The position numbers were made by a program, and so were the translations under genes. Shown piece by piece: positions 18,450 through 26,632 of a stretch of 64,000 nt of DNA. The number at the start of each line of letters is the position of its first letter. Positions within the stretch are counted from its first letter, which is position 1. The stretch is from the NCBI RefSeq assembly GCF_006385705.1, contig NZ_VFRQ01000002.1:530416-594415 (forward strand), given 5' to 3'. Source of the DNA: Pontibacter mangrovi. Lineage in GTDB: Bacteria > Bacteroidota > Bacteroidia > Cytophagales > Hymenobacteraceae. The notes below the pieces were generated by a model that saw only the letters and a program-made list of their open reading frames with translations, did no database searches and was not told the origin of the DNA.

Positions 18450-20264
18450 TTGCCTACTACCACGCCCATACTTCAGGTCAGAGATCTGGAGACAACATTC
18501 TCCACTAGCCACAGCACCACCAAAGCCGTGGACGGCATTTCCTTTGAGGTATATCCGGGAGAGGCAGTGGCGATTGTAGGCGAGTCGGGCTCGGGTAAAT
18601 CGGTAACGGCGCTCTCGTTGATGCGGCTGATAGAGGACGCGGATGCAGCAACAGCAGGAGAAGCTATCTTCCAGTCAGAGAAGTGTGGCGAGGTTGATCT
18701 GCTGCAGCTGCCAGAGAAGCAGTTGCAGCAGATCAGGGGCAGCGAGCTAAGTATGGTTTTCCAGGACCCGATGTCGTCGCTGAACCCGGTTTATACTTGT
18801 GGAAAACAGGTGGCGGAGGTGCTGTTGCTGCATACTCATCTTTCTAAAAAAGAGGCTAAAGAGCGCGTTCTGCAGCTTTTTGAGCAGGCAAAGCTGCCAA
18901 ACCCCATCCAGGTTTTTGAGGCTTATCCACATGAGATTTCGGGAGGGCAGAAGCAGCGCGTGATGATTGCCATGGCCATGGCCTGCAAGCCTGCCCTGCT
19001 TATTGCCGATGAGCCCACCACCGCCCTGGATGTAACGGTGCAGGCACGGGTGCTGCAGCTGATAGATGAACTGCGGGTGAAGGAGAGAACATCCGTGCTT
19101 TTTATTACCCACGACCTGAGCGTAGTAGCCGAAATAGCTGACCGCATCCTGGTGATGTACAAAGGGAAGTTGGTAGAACAGGGCAGCGTGATGGATATCT
19201 TCACAAACCCGCAGCACCCTTACACCAAAGGTCTGCTGGCTTGCCGGCCATCTTTATCTATAAGCCGGGAGCTTAGGCTGCCTGTTGTTGCCGACTTTAT
19301 GCAGGAGGATGCCCAAGGCAATGTTTCTGAGGTTGAAGATTACATCCACTACACACCCTTAACGGGTATGGCAGGTATAAAGCATCAGCCAGAAAAGCAA
19401 AACCAGCCACCGCTGCTGCAGGTAAATAACCTGAAAGTATACTTTCCGGTGCGGAAAGGCTTCTGGTCCAGAACTGCGGGCTATGTAAAGGCAGTGGACG
19501 GAGTGAGCTTTGAGCTGAAGGCCGGCGAAACCATCGGCTTAGTAGGAGAGTCTGGCTGCGGCAAAACCACGTTGGGCCGTGCCATACTGCGGCTGCTGGA
19601 GCCTAGCCAGGGCCAGGTGCTCTTCAACGGCCACGACTTTACGAACCTAAACGCTGAGGAACTGCGCCGGAGCCGCCGGCACCTGCAAATGGTTTTCCAG
19701 GACCCGCACGCCTCGCTTAACCCGATGCACACAGTGGGCGAGTCTATTTTGGAGCCGATGCAAGTGCATAACCTGCACTCGGGCGGCAAAGAACGCCGTA
19801 CAAAAGTTTTGGAACTGCTTGATAAAGTGGGCTTAAGTACGGCCATGCTGCACCGTTATCCACACGAGCTTTCGGGGGGGCAGCAGCAGCGGGTTTGCCT
19901 GGCAAGGGCGCTGGCCGTGCAGCCGCAGTGCCTCATCTGCGATGAGGCGGTGTCGGCATTGGATGTGTCGGTGCAGGCGCAGGTGCTAAACCTGCTGAAC
20001 AAGCTTAAAGAGGAGTTTGGCCTCAGCTATCTCTTTATTACCCACGACTTATCTGTAGCAAAATATATGTCGGACCGTATATTAGTGATGCAAGGAGGCA
20101 GGATTGTGGAAAGCGGCACACCCGAACAGCTCTTTAGCCAACCGCAGCAGGAGTATACGCGTACCTTAATCAGTGCAATTCCGAGAGGTGAGCCCGAAGA
20201 CATAGCTGCCGCGCAACAGCAAAGGAAAGCCCTGCAGGAGCGGGTAAGCTACGCGGGCGGCTGA
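18450..20264 (+). CDS. dipeptide/oligopeptide-type ABC transporter, fused double ATPase
   Basis: The protein has 604 residues and two complete ABC ATPase domains, as in YejF/DppDF fusions. The first domain has Walker A GESGSGKS at about 44-51, signature ISGGQKQR and Walker B LLIADEPTTALD. The second has Walker A GESGCGKT at about 366-373, signature LSGGQQQR and CLICDEAVSALD. The linker after the first domain has the HPYTKGLLACRPS motif of oligopeptide ATPases. The start is a TTG at 18450; no in-frame ATG precedes the conserved N-terminus. No permease or binding-protein genes are adjacent, so partner subunits must be encoded elsewhere. Confidence 0.9.
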   Translation: MPTTTPILQVRDLETTFSTSHSTTKAVDGISFEVYPGEAVAIVGESGSGKSVTALSLMRLIEDADAATAGEAIFQSEKCGEVDLLQLPEKQLQQIRGSELSMVFQDPMSSLNPVYTCGKQVAEVLLLHTHLSKKEAKERVLQLFEQAKLPNPIQVFEAYPHEISGGQKQRVMIAMAMACKPALLIADEPTTALDVTVQARVLQLIDELRVKERTSVLFITHDLSVVAEIADRILVMYKGKLVEQGSVMDIFTNPQHPYTKGLLACRPSLSISRELRLPVVADFMQEDAQGNVSEVEDYIHYTPLTGMAGIKHQPEKQNQPPLLQVNNLKVYFPVRKGFWSRTAGYVKAVDGVSFELKAGETIGLVGESGCGKTTLGRAILRLLEPSQGQVLFNGHDFTNLNAEELRRSRRHLQMVFQDPHASLNPMHTVGESILEPMQVHNLHSGGKERRTKVLELLDKVGLSTAMLHRYPHELSGGQQQRVCLARALAVQPQCLICDEAVSALDVSVQAQVLNLLNKLKEEFGLSYLFITHDLSVAKYMSDRILVMQGGRIVESGTPEQLFSQPQQEYTRTLISAIPRGEPEDIAAAQQQRKALQERVSYAGG

Positions 20265-20313
20265 CAGCACAATCCTGAAAACCCTGGTAGATAGCACTTA
20301 AAGCTTGTAAACT

Positions 20314-21078
20314 ATGGACCAAACAAACCATGAACCGGATTGGGAGTTTCATTTCAGAAGCATAGATAACAAGCCCGGCTCTATTGCGGTAGACCTGGGC
20401 CTTGCCAGCGTAGCGCCTATAACTGAAAAGCCGCACCTGCTGCAGGTGGCAGTAAAAATGTCTAACCCCCGGCCAGACGGCCTTTCGTCTTTGCAGGAAA
20501 CCATTGTGCTGCAGAGCCTGGAGGATGACCTGGAAGAAATGCTGCGCAGCACCTGCCAGGCTACTTATGCTGGCCGCCTTACCTCTAACGGCTACCGCAA
20601 AGTATATTTTTACCTGAGCGAGCCCAACGGCTACGCCGAGCACATCCAGCAGGTCATGCAAAACTACAGCAACCACGAGTACTCCCACAAAGTGGTAAAA
20701 GATGCTTCCTGGAGCCGCTATTTTAACTTCCTGTACCCGGAGCCGGAGCAGTTGCAAAGTATAAAAAACCGCAAGGTGCTGGAGGAGTTGGAGAGCAACG
20801 GCGACGACCTGAGCAAAGAGCGGCAGGTAGACCATTGGCTATACTTTAAGACCAAGGAAGACAGAGAGGCTTTTCTGGAAAGCATATCCAAGGAAAACTA
20901 TGCCGTGGTCACCAGCGATTTTCTGGCCTCCTCGCAGGATTACCCGTACCGCCTGCACATCAACCGCACCGATAAGCTAAACCAGCTCAGCATAGACAAG
21001 GCTGTGCTGTACCTGCAGCGCCTGGCGCAGCGCCACCACGGCGAGTACGATGGCTGGGAGACCTCACTGGAAGTATAA
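20314..21078 (+). CDS. DUF695 / RraB two-domain protein
   Basis: The protein has 254 residues and is soluble. Residues about 8-140 resemble DUF695 (WEFHFRSIDNKPGSIAVDLGL, YFYLSEPNGYAEHIQQVM, HEYSHKVVKDASWSRYFNFLYP). Residues about 165-250 resemble RraB (DHWLYFKTKEDREAFLESISKENYAV, LHINRTDKLNQLSIDKAVLYLQRLAQRHHGEYDGWET). RraB inhibits RNase E in Gammaproteobacteria, but many Bacteroidota lack a classic RNase E degradosome, so the target here is unknown. It lies directly before the RNase R gene on the same strand with a 193-base gap, a suggestive RNA-decay setting. Confidence 0.75.
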   Translation: MDQTNHEPDWEFHFRSIDNKPGSIAVDLGLASVAPITEKPHLLQVAVKMSNPRPDGLSSLQETIVLQSLEDDLEEMLRSTCQATYAGRLTSNGYRKVYFYLSEPNGYAEHIQQVMQNYSNHEYSHKVVKDASWSRYFNFLYPEPEQLQSIKNRKVLEELESNGDDLSKERQVDHWLYFKTKEDREAFLESISKENYAVVTSDFLASSQDYPYRLHINRTDKLNQLSIDKAVLYLQRLAQRHHGEYDGWETSLEV

Positions 21079-21119
21079 GCACCGCCAGGTTCCGGCGCCT
21101 AAATGTCGCTCCAAGCCGT

Positions 21120-21141
21120 TTATATAGAAAATTCTATATAA
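21120..21141. promoter_or_regulatory. perfect 10-bp inverted repeat upstream of rnr
   Basis: The arms TTATATAGAA and TTCTATATAA are separated by 2 bases, 130 bases before the rnr start. The shape fits a dimeric repressor operator or an AT-rich promoter region; no known consensus is matched. A second inverted pair, CTTTAGCC near 21162 and GGCTAAAG near 21211, could fold the rnr leader. Confidence 0.45.
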
Positions 21142-21271
21142 CTTACCCCGAATAGCAGATCACTTTAGCCAAAGAGCCGGAAGCGGCGTATAGAAAGTCT
21201 AAACCATTTAGGCTAAAGATTGTAAATGGCAGTGGCGGCCCTATTGGCTGCCCCCATATTGATGAAGATAC

Positions 21272-23536
21272 ATGAGAAGTAAAAAAGACAACAAAGGCGG
21301 CAAAGACAAAGAGAGCCGCAACGACAGGGGCCGCTCCCGCAGAAGAGGCGGCGACTCATCTAATAAAAAAGAAACAGCCCGCGAGGCTTATGCCCGCAAA
21401 GAGCCCTCTAACCGCAAGGGCGCGCCAAAATCAGCCAAAGCCATCGTTCTGGAAGTTTTCTCTAACAGCCCCGATACCGTGTTTACCATGCACCAGGTTA
21501 CCCGCCGTTTAGGCGTTACCGACAAGCATGGCCGCGAGCAGGTGCAGAACCTGGTAAAGGCGCTGGTGCGCGAGAACAAACTGCTGGCCGTCGACGACGA
21601 CAAGTACATGATGAACCTGAAGGTGGAGATAGTGACGGGGCGCGTGGATCTGGCCAACAGCAAGTATGCCTATATTGTGTCGGAGGAGCGCGAGGAGGAC
21701 ATCCGCGTGTATACCGAGCACCTGCAGTATGCCATGGACGGCGACCTGGTGAAGGTAGAGGTGCTGCCATCTGTGCGCGGCGGCCGCCAGGAGGGCGTAG
21801 TGGTAGAGGTGCTGGAGCGCACCCGTACCGAGCTGGTGGGTTTGATGGAGCTATCCAAGAACTTCGGTTTTGTGGTGCCCGATTTTAAACGTACCTATTT
21901 TGATGTGTTTGTAGGCGAGCGCCACCTGGGCGAGGCTGAGTCGGGTGACAAGGTGCTGGTGCGCATTATCGAGTGGCCGGACAAGCCGGGCAAAAACCCG
22001 ACGGGCGAAGTGATCCGCGTGTTCGGACCTGCCGGAGAGCACGAGGCGGAGATTCACTCCATCATGGCCGAATTTGGCCTGCCGTTCGAGTTCCCGGAGG
22101 CGGTGGAGGAAGAGGCCGAGTCTATCTCTGATAAAATACCTGCCGGTGAGATTGCCAAGCGCCGCGACTTCCGCGACGTCACCACCTTCACCATAGACCC
22201 TGCCGACGCCAAAGACTTCGACGATGCCCTGTCCATCCAGAAACTGGAGAACGGCAACTGGGAGATCGGCGTGCACATTGCCGACGTAACGCACTACGTG
22301 CACCCGCGAAGTATACTGGAGAAAGAGGCCTATCACCGCGCCACATCCGTGTACCTGGTAGACAGGACCATCCCGATGCTGCCGGAGCGCCTTTCCAACG
22401 GGCTTTGCTCGCTGAGACCAAACGAGGAGAAGCTGACCTTTTCGGTGGTGTTTGAGCTGGACGAGAACGGCAAACTGTACGACACCTGGTACGGCCGCAC
22501 CATCATCTACTCCGACCGTCGCTTTAGCTACGAGGAGGCGCAGGAGCGCATCGAGACCGGTGAGGGCGACTTTGCAGAGGAGATCAACATCCTGAACAGC
22601 ATTGCCAAGAAGCTGCAGGCCAAACGCTTTAAAAACGGCGCCATCTCATTTGAGACGGTGGAGGTGAAGTTTAAGCTGGATGAGGACGGCAGACCGCTGT
22701 ATATCTACGTGAAAGAGCGCAAGGATGCCCATAAGCTGATCGAGGAGTTCATGCTGCTGGCCAACAAGCGCGTGGCGGAGTTCGTGTACAACCTGGGCAA
22801 AGGCAAAAAGCGCCCGACCATGGTATACCGTACCCACGGCCAACCGGATCCCGATAAGCTGAGCACTTTCTCGCTGTTTGCCCGCAAGTTTGGCTATAAG
22901 GTGGATGTGGATGCCGATATCTCGGAAGAGCTGAACCACCTGACCTCCGAGATAGAGGGCAAGCCGGAGCAGAGCGTGCTGCAGAACCTGGCGATCCGCA
23001 CGATGGCCAAGGCCAAGTATAGCACTGAGCCGGAAGGGCACTTCGGCCTGGCATTCGACCACTACTCGCACTTTACCTCACCTATTCGCCGCTACCCGGA
23101 TATGATGGCGCACCGCCTGCTGCAGCATTACCTGGACGGCGGCAACTCTGCCGAAAAAGACGAGTTTGAGGAGCGCTGCAAGCACTCTTCCGAAATGGAG
23201 AAACGCGCTGCCGACGCCGAGCGTGCCTCTATCAAGTATAAGCAGGTGGAGTTTATGAAGGATACTATTGGAAATCAGTACAAGGGTATAGTTTCCGGTG
23301 TCACAGAATGGGGTATATTTGTGGAGATCGAGGAGAACAAGTGCGAAGGCATGGTACGCCTGGCCGACATCAACGACGATTATTACGAGCTGGATGCCGA
23401 CAACTACCGCATCATCGGCCGCCAGACCAAGCGTATCATCTCGTTTGGCGATGAGGTGCTGGTAGAGGTGAAAAGCGCCAACTTGGCCGACCGTACCATC
23501 GATCTGGACCTGGTAGAGACACTAAAACAACATTAA
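21272..23536 (+). CDS. rnr: ribonuclease R
   Basis: This 3'-to-5' exoribonuclease of the RNB family degrades structured RNA. It has 754 residues. A Lys/Arg-rich N-terminal tail of about 50 residues comes first, then the winged-helix region (residues about 55-110) and cold-shock domains. The RNB catalytic domain is marked by TFTIDPADAKDFDDALSI (near residue 305) and HFTSPIRRYPDMMAHRLLQ (near 595). A C-terminal S1 domain starts near 670 (GNQYKGIVSGVTEWGIFVEIE). The four-Asp cluster of the active site is intact. The gene is followed after 8 bases by the polyprenyl synthetase gene. Confidence 0.96.
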   Translation: MRSKKDNKGGKDKESRNDRGRSRRRGGDSSNKKETAREAYARKEPSNRKGAPKSAKAIVLEVFSNSPDTVFTMHQVTRRLGVTDKHGREQVQNLVKALVRENKLLAVDDDKYMMNLKVEIVTGRVDLANSKYAYIVSEEREEDIRVYTEHLQYAMDGDLVKVEVLPSVRGGRQEGVVVEVLERTRTELVGLMELSKNFGFVVPDFKRTYFDVFVGERHLGEAESGDKVLVRIIEWPDKPGKNPTGEVIRVFGPAGEHEAEIHSIMAEFGLPFEFPEAVEEEAESISDKIPAGEIAKRRDFRDVTTFTIDPADAKDFDDALSIQKLENGNWEIGVHIADVTHYVHPRSILEKEAYHRATSVYLVDRTIPMLPERLSNGLCSLRPNEEKLTFSVVFELDENGKLYDTWYGRTIIYSDRRFSYEEAQERIETGEGDFAEEINILNSIAKKLQAKRFKNGAISFETVEVKFKLDEDGRPLYIYVKERKDAHKLIEEFMLLANKRVAEFVYNLGKGKKRPTMVYRTHGQPDPDKLSTFSLFARKFGYKVDVDADISEELNHLTSEIEGKPEQSVLQNLAIRTMAKAKYSTEPEGHFGLAFDHYSHFTSPIRRYPDMMAHRLLQHYLDGGNSAEKDEFEERCKHSSEMEKRAADAERASIKYKQVEFMKDTIGNQYKGIVSGVTEWGIFVEIEENKCEGMVRLADINDDYYELDADNYRIIGRQTKRIISFGDEVLVEVKSANLADRTIDLDLVETLKQH

Positions 23537-23544
23537 GATACCCT

Positions 23545-24519
23545 GTGGATATCAACACCCTGTCTGAAAAGATAAACCATACTTTGTCCACGCTCCGCTA
23601 TGGTGAAAACCCGAAGGAGCTTTACGAGCCGATCCGCTATATTATGGCCCTCGGCGGCAAAAGAATACGGCCGATGCTGGTGCTGCTGAGTGCCAAAATG
23701 TTTGGTGAGGAAGTGGACCATGCCCTTTTGCCGGCGGCGGCGGTGGAGGTTTTCCACAACTTCACGCTCATGCACGACGACATCATGGACCGCGCCCCGC
23801 TGCGTCGCGGGCAGCAAACCGTGCACGAGAAGTGGGATGCCAACACCGCCATACTTAGCGGCGATGTGATGCTGGTGCGTGCCTACGAGCTGCTGCTGGG
23901 TGTGGAGCCGGATAAGCTGGCCCTGGTGCTGCGCCTGTTCAGTCGCACGGCCGCCGAAGTATGCGAAGGCCAGCAGCTGGACATGAATTTTGAGCGCCGC
24001 GAGCAGGTCAGCATCCACGAGTACATCCACATGATTACGCTGAAAACGGCGATTCTGCTGGGTTTTAGCCTGGAGCTGGGTGCCATTTTGCAGGGCGCAC
24101 CAAAAACCGACGCCGAGCACCTGAAAGCCTTCGGCGATAACATCGGCATAGCGTTTCAGTTGCGCGACGATTTACTGGACGTGTACGGCGACAAGGCCAA
24201 GTTTGGCAAACAGGTGGGCGGCGATATTCTATCGGACAAGAAGACCTTTCTGATGCTGACGGCGCTGGAGCAGGCAGACGAGCAGCAGCGGCAAACCATC
24301 ACCGGCTGGCGCGATAAAACCGACGAAAGTATAGCCGAGGAAAAAGTACGTGCCGTGACCGAGGTATATGACCAACTTAACATCCGCCACCAGACCGAGC
24401 AGCAGATCGATCTATACTTTAAGAAAGCCCTGCATCACCTGGATGCCATACAATTGCCGGAGGAGCGCAAAAGCACCATCCGCGGCCTGGCCATGCAACT
24501 GATGGAAAGGGATTCTTAA
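23545..24519 (+). CDS. polyprenyl synthetase (trans-prenyl diphosphate synthase)
   Basis: The protein has 324 residues. It condenses isopentenyl diphosphate onto allylic diphosphates, probably making a long-chain product for menaquinone. The first Asp-rich motif is MHDDIMDRAPLRRG and the second is QLRDDLLDVYGD, both of the DDxxD type. GGKRIRPMLVLL near residue 33 binds IPP. The start is a GTG (MDINTLSEK), 8 bases after the rnr stop; no in-frame ATG lies before the conserved GGKRIRP region. Chain length (geranylgeranyl, hepta- or octaprenyl) cannot be settled by eye. Confidence 0.92.
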   Translation: MDINTLSEKINHTLSTLRYGENPKELYEPIRYIMALGGKRIRPMLVLLSAKMFGEEVDHALLPAAAVEVFHNFTLMHDDIMDRAPLRRGQQTVHEKWDANTAILSGDVMLVRAYELLLGVEPDKLALVLRLFSRTAAEVCEGQQLDMNFERREQVSIHEYIHMITLKTAILLGFSLELGAILQGAPKTDAEHLKAFGDNIGIAFQLRDDLLDVYGDKAKFGKQVGGDILSDKKTFLMLTALEQADEQQRQTITGWRDKTDESIAEEKVRAVTEVYDQLNIRHQTEQQIDLYFKKALHHLDAIQLPEERKSTIRGLAMQLMERDS

Positions 24520-24546
24520 TTGTTAAATTGATGTATTGTTAAATTG
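24519..24546. repeat. two direct copies of ATTGTTAAATTG, period 16
   Basis: The 12-mer ATTGTTAAATTG occurs at 24519-24530 and 24535-24546, overlapping the end of the polyprenyl synthetase gene. The same 16-base period recurs in the repeat before the rhomboid gene. Confidence 0.8.
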
Positions 24547-24644
24547 TTAGTCGGCAGGTGTAAGGCAGAGTTCTGTACCCGCTGGCATTCCATAACGGCA
24601 TCATCAACAGGCACACAGTATAAAGCTGCACATAAAACAACAGA

Positions 24645-24675
24645 GAGTTAGAACGGTATTTTATCGTTCTAACTC
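24645..24675. repeat. 11-bp perfect inverted repeat before rhomboid gene
   Basis: GAGTTAGAACG pairs with CGTTCTAACTC across 9 bases. There is no T run after it, so it is not a plain terminator. Its right arm overlaps the first unit of the 16-base tandem repeat that follows. Confidence 0.7.
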
Positions 24676-24716
24676 CTAAACTCTCAAACTCCTTAACTCT
24701 CTAACTCCTAAAAATG
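24669..24716. repeat. three imperfect 16-bp tandem repeats running into the rhomboid start codon
   Basis: The units are CTAACTCCTAAACTCT, CAAACTCCTTAACTCT and CTAACTCCTAAAAATG. The last unit contains the start codon. Pyrimidine-rich, G-free repeats in this position may act as an unstructured translation leader or as a slippage-prone tract. Confidence 0.85.
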
Positions 24717-25337
24717 AGCGTTACCGTCATTCTGATTATTATTACCGTTGGCCTTTCGTGGTACGCCTGGCAAAACCAGGACATCATGCACAAATGGATC
24801 TTCCAGCCTTATGCCGTGCAGCGCGACAACTCCTGGTACCGCTTTCTTACCTCCGGCTTCCTGCATGCCGACTTTGCGCACCTGCTGTTTAACATGTTCA
24901 CGCTGTATTTCTTCGGTGATGTGGTGGAGTATGTCTTTAAGTCAACTTACGGGCCTACCGCGGGCATACTTTTATACTTGCTGGTGTACCTGGGCGGCAT
25001 CATTGTGTCAGACATCCCAACTTACTTTAAGCACCGCAACGACCCGCCTTACCGCGCGCTAGGTGCCTCAGGCGGGGTAGCCAGCATTGTGTTCTCCAGC
25101 ATCCTGTTCTTCCCGACGCTGGATATCTGCCTTTTTGCCTTTTTGTGCCTGCCAGGCTTTATCTTTGGCATCCTGTACATGATGTACTCCTACTTCTCGG
25201 GCAAGCGCATGGGCGATAACATCAACCACGACGCGCACTTTTACGGGGCCTTGTATGGATTTGTGCTGAGCCTGGTGCTGGTGCCGAGCGCCCTGCCGAA
25301 CTTCTTCCAGCAGATTGCCAGCTGGCGCATGTTCTAA
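24714..25337 (+). CDS. rhomboid family intramembrane serine protease
   Basis: The protein has 207 residues with six membrane helices. The catalytic Ser is in ALGASGGVAS (GxSG, near residue 122) and the catalytic His in HDAHFYGALYGF (near 175). The fold-defining loop SGFLHADFAHLLFNMFTLYFFGDVVE lies near residue 45. It cleaves membrane proteins within the inner membrane; substrates are unknown. The ATG at 24714 sits at the end of a 16-base tandem repeat. It is a single gene. Confidence 0.93.
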   Translation: MSVTVILIIITVGLSWYAWQNQDIMHKWIFQPYAVQRDNSWYRFLTSGFLHADFAHLLFNMFTLYFFGDVVEYVFKSTYGPTAGILLYLLVYLGGIIVSDIPTYFKHRNDPPYRALGASGGVASIVFSSILFFPTLDICLFAFLCLPGFIFGILYMMYSYFSGKRMGDNINHDAHFYGALYGFVLSLVLVPSALPNFFQQIASWRMF

Positions 25338-25359
25338 AGTATAAGCCAGCCTTAAATTG

Positions 25360-25367
25360 TACTTTTG
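25360..25367 (+). promoter_or_regulatory. -7 promoter box TACTTTTG
   Basis: TACTTTTG matches TAnnTTTG and lies 78 bases before the fasciclin gene ATG. No clear -33 box. Confidence 0.5.
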
Positions 25368-25445
25368 CCGATTGATTAGTTTGCCGATATTTTAGCTGTT
25401 ATGAGAGTGGCTACGTATATAAAAGCCATACATTACCCATAACAC

Positions 25446-25910
25446 ATGAGATTTCTGCATAAGTATACCTGCATTAGATTTGTGCTTTTGCTTGCACTGC
25501 TTGCGGCATGGGCGCAGGAGGGGATGGCACAGGAAAACTCTACCATTATGGAGTATCTGGTGAAGGAACGTCCCACACTGGCCGGGCTCGTCACGAAAGC
25601 TGGTTTTGCTCCGCTTTTGTCCGGAAACCAGCCGGTTACACTGCTAGCTCCCCCCGAGAGTGCGCTTCAGGCTTTAAAACAGGAGTCGCCGGAACAGCTG
25701 CGCTCCATACTATCGGTGCATGTTTTGCGTGGCGAGTACCTAAAAAAAGACCTTAAAGAAGGCCAGACCATAAAGGCCGTTTGCGGCAGCCCAATTACCG
25801 TTTACCGTAAAGGCGGGCAAACCCTGATAAACGGCGTCCCGCTCCAACGGACTGATATTGAGGCTAAAAATGGCGTTATACATGAGTTGGGGGGAGTGCT
25901 GGCAATGTAA
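25446..25910 (+). CDS. secreted fasciclin (FAS1) domain protein
   Basis: The protein has 154 residues. An N-terminal signal peptide (FVLLLALLAAWAQEGMAQ, cleavage near residue 28) is followed by a single FAS1 domain. The domain contains PVTLLAPPESALQAL, LRSILSVHVLRGEYLKKDL and the end block NGVIHELGGVLAM, which matches the FAS1 C-terminal NGVIHVIDxVL pattern. FAS1 domains mediate adhesion or protein contacts outside the cell. It is short, with only one repeat. Confidence 0.85.
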   Translation: MRFLHKYTCIRFVLLLALLAAWAQEGMAQENSTIMEYLVKERPTLAGLVTKAGFAPLLSGNQPVTLLAPPESALQALKQESPEQLRSILSVHVLRGEYLKKDLKEGQTIKAVCGSPITVYRKGGQTLINGVPLQRTDIEAKNGVIHELGGVLAM

Positions 25911-26043
25911 ATTCGCCGCCCTAGCGCTCCCTGTTAAGCAGCATAGTCTTTTCCGAAGCTGCAATTCTTCCTTTTTAACATAATTTTAACCTCCTATAGT
26001 ATAAGTCGGAAGAGGCTGATACTGCGTAAGTAAGAAAGCCTCT

Positions 26044-26469
26044 ATGCACAACCCAGATAAAGATACCGAAAAACAGTCTGCCGTAGCCTTGGTCTCCAAA
26101 AACCAGCACTACGAGCTACGGTTCGATTCCGGTAAAAACAGGCTATACATCGGGATCTACGGTTTCTGGAAAAACAGGAACGATGTGCCTGGTTATCTTT
26201 CGGATCTGAAAAAGGCGCTTATACTTGTCAATCCTGGTTTCACACTTCTTCTGGACATGCGCACACTCATCACGCACCCTCCGGCGGTGGCAGATATGCA
26301 GGCGGAGGCGCATAAACTCCTGAAAGAGGCGAGCCTGGGAAAAGCCGCTTGCGTCTTCCCGATTGACCATATTGCCACGTTGCAGGTAGAAGATATGCTG
26401 GGGCACGGGCACTTCCGGTGTGAGCGCTTTGCCTCAGTCTCCGAAGCAGAAGCTTGGCTTAATCTTTAA
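26044..26469 (+). CDS. hypothetical protein, STAS/SpoIIAA-like fold possible
   Basis: I do not recognise this protein at family level. It has 141 residues, is soluble and lacks a signal peptide. The pattern YELRFDSGKNRLYIGIYGFWKNRNDVPGYLSDLKKALILVNPGFTLLLDMRTLITHPP (in order) has the strand-helix-strand look of SpoIIAA-like or STAS domains, which often report stress state. The C-terminal helix ends SVSEAEAWLN, as in those domains. It is a single gene between spacers of about 130 and 160 bases. Confidence 0.6.
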   Translation: MHNPDKDTEKQSAVALVSKNQHYELRFDSGKNRLYIGIYGFWKNRNDVPGYLSDLKKALILVNPGFTLLLDMRTLITHPPAVADMQAEAHKLLKEASLGKAACVFPIDHIATLQVEDMLGHGHFRCERFASVSEAEAWLNL

Positions 26470-26632
26470 GCCTAACCCCCTTACTTCAGCATGTAGTGTG
26501 GCCCGCACCGCCAAAAAGAAGCTTAACGCTACTGTAACCGCGCACCCCTAAAATAAGTTTATAGTACCCAAACCTGTGCATGTGAGTGCTTTGCGGCATG
26601 CCTGGTGCGCCTCACTTGTAGTACTTTGGCCC

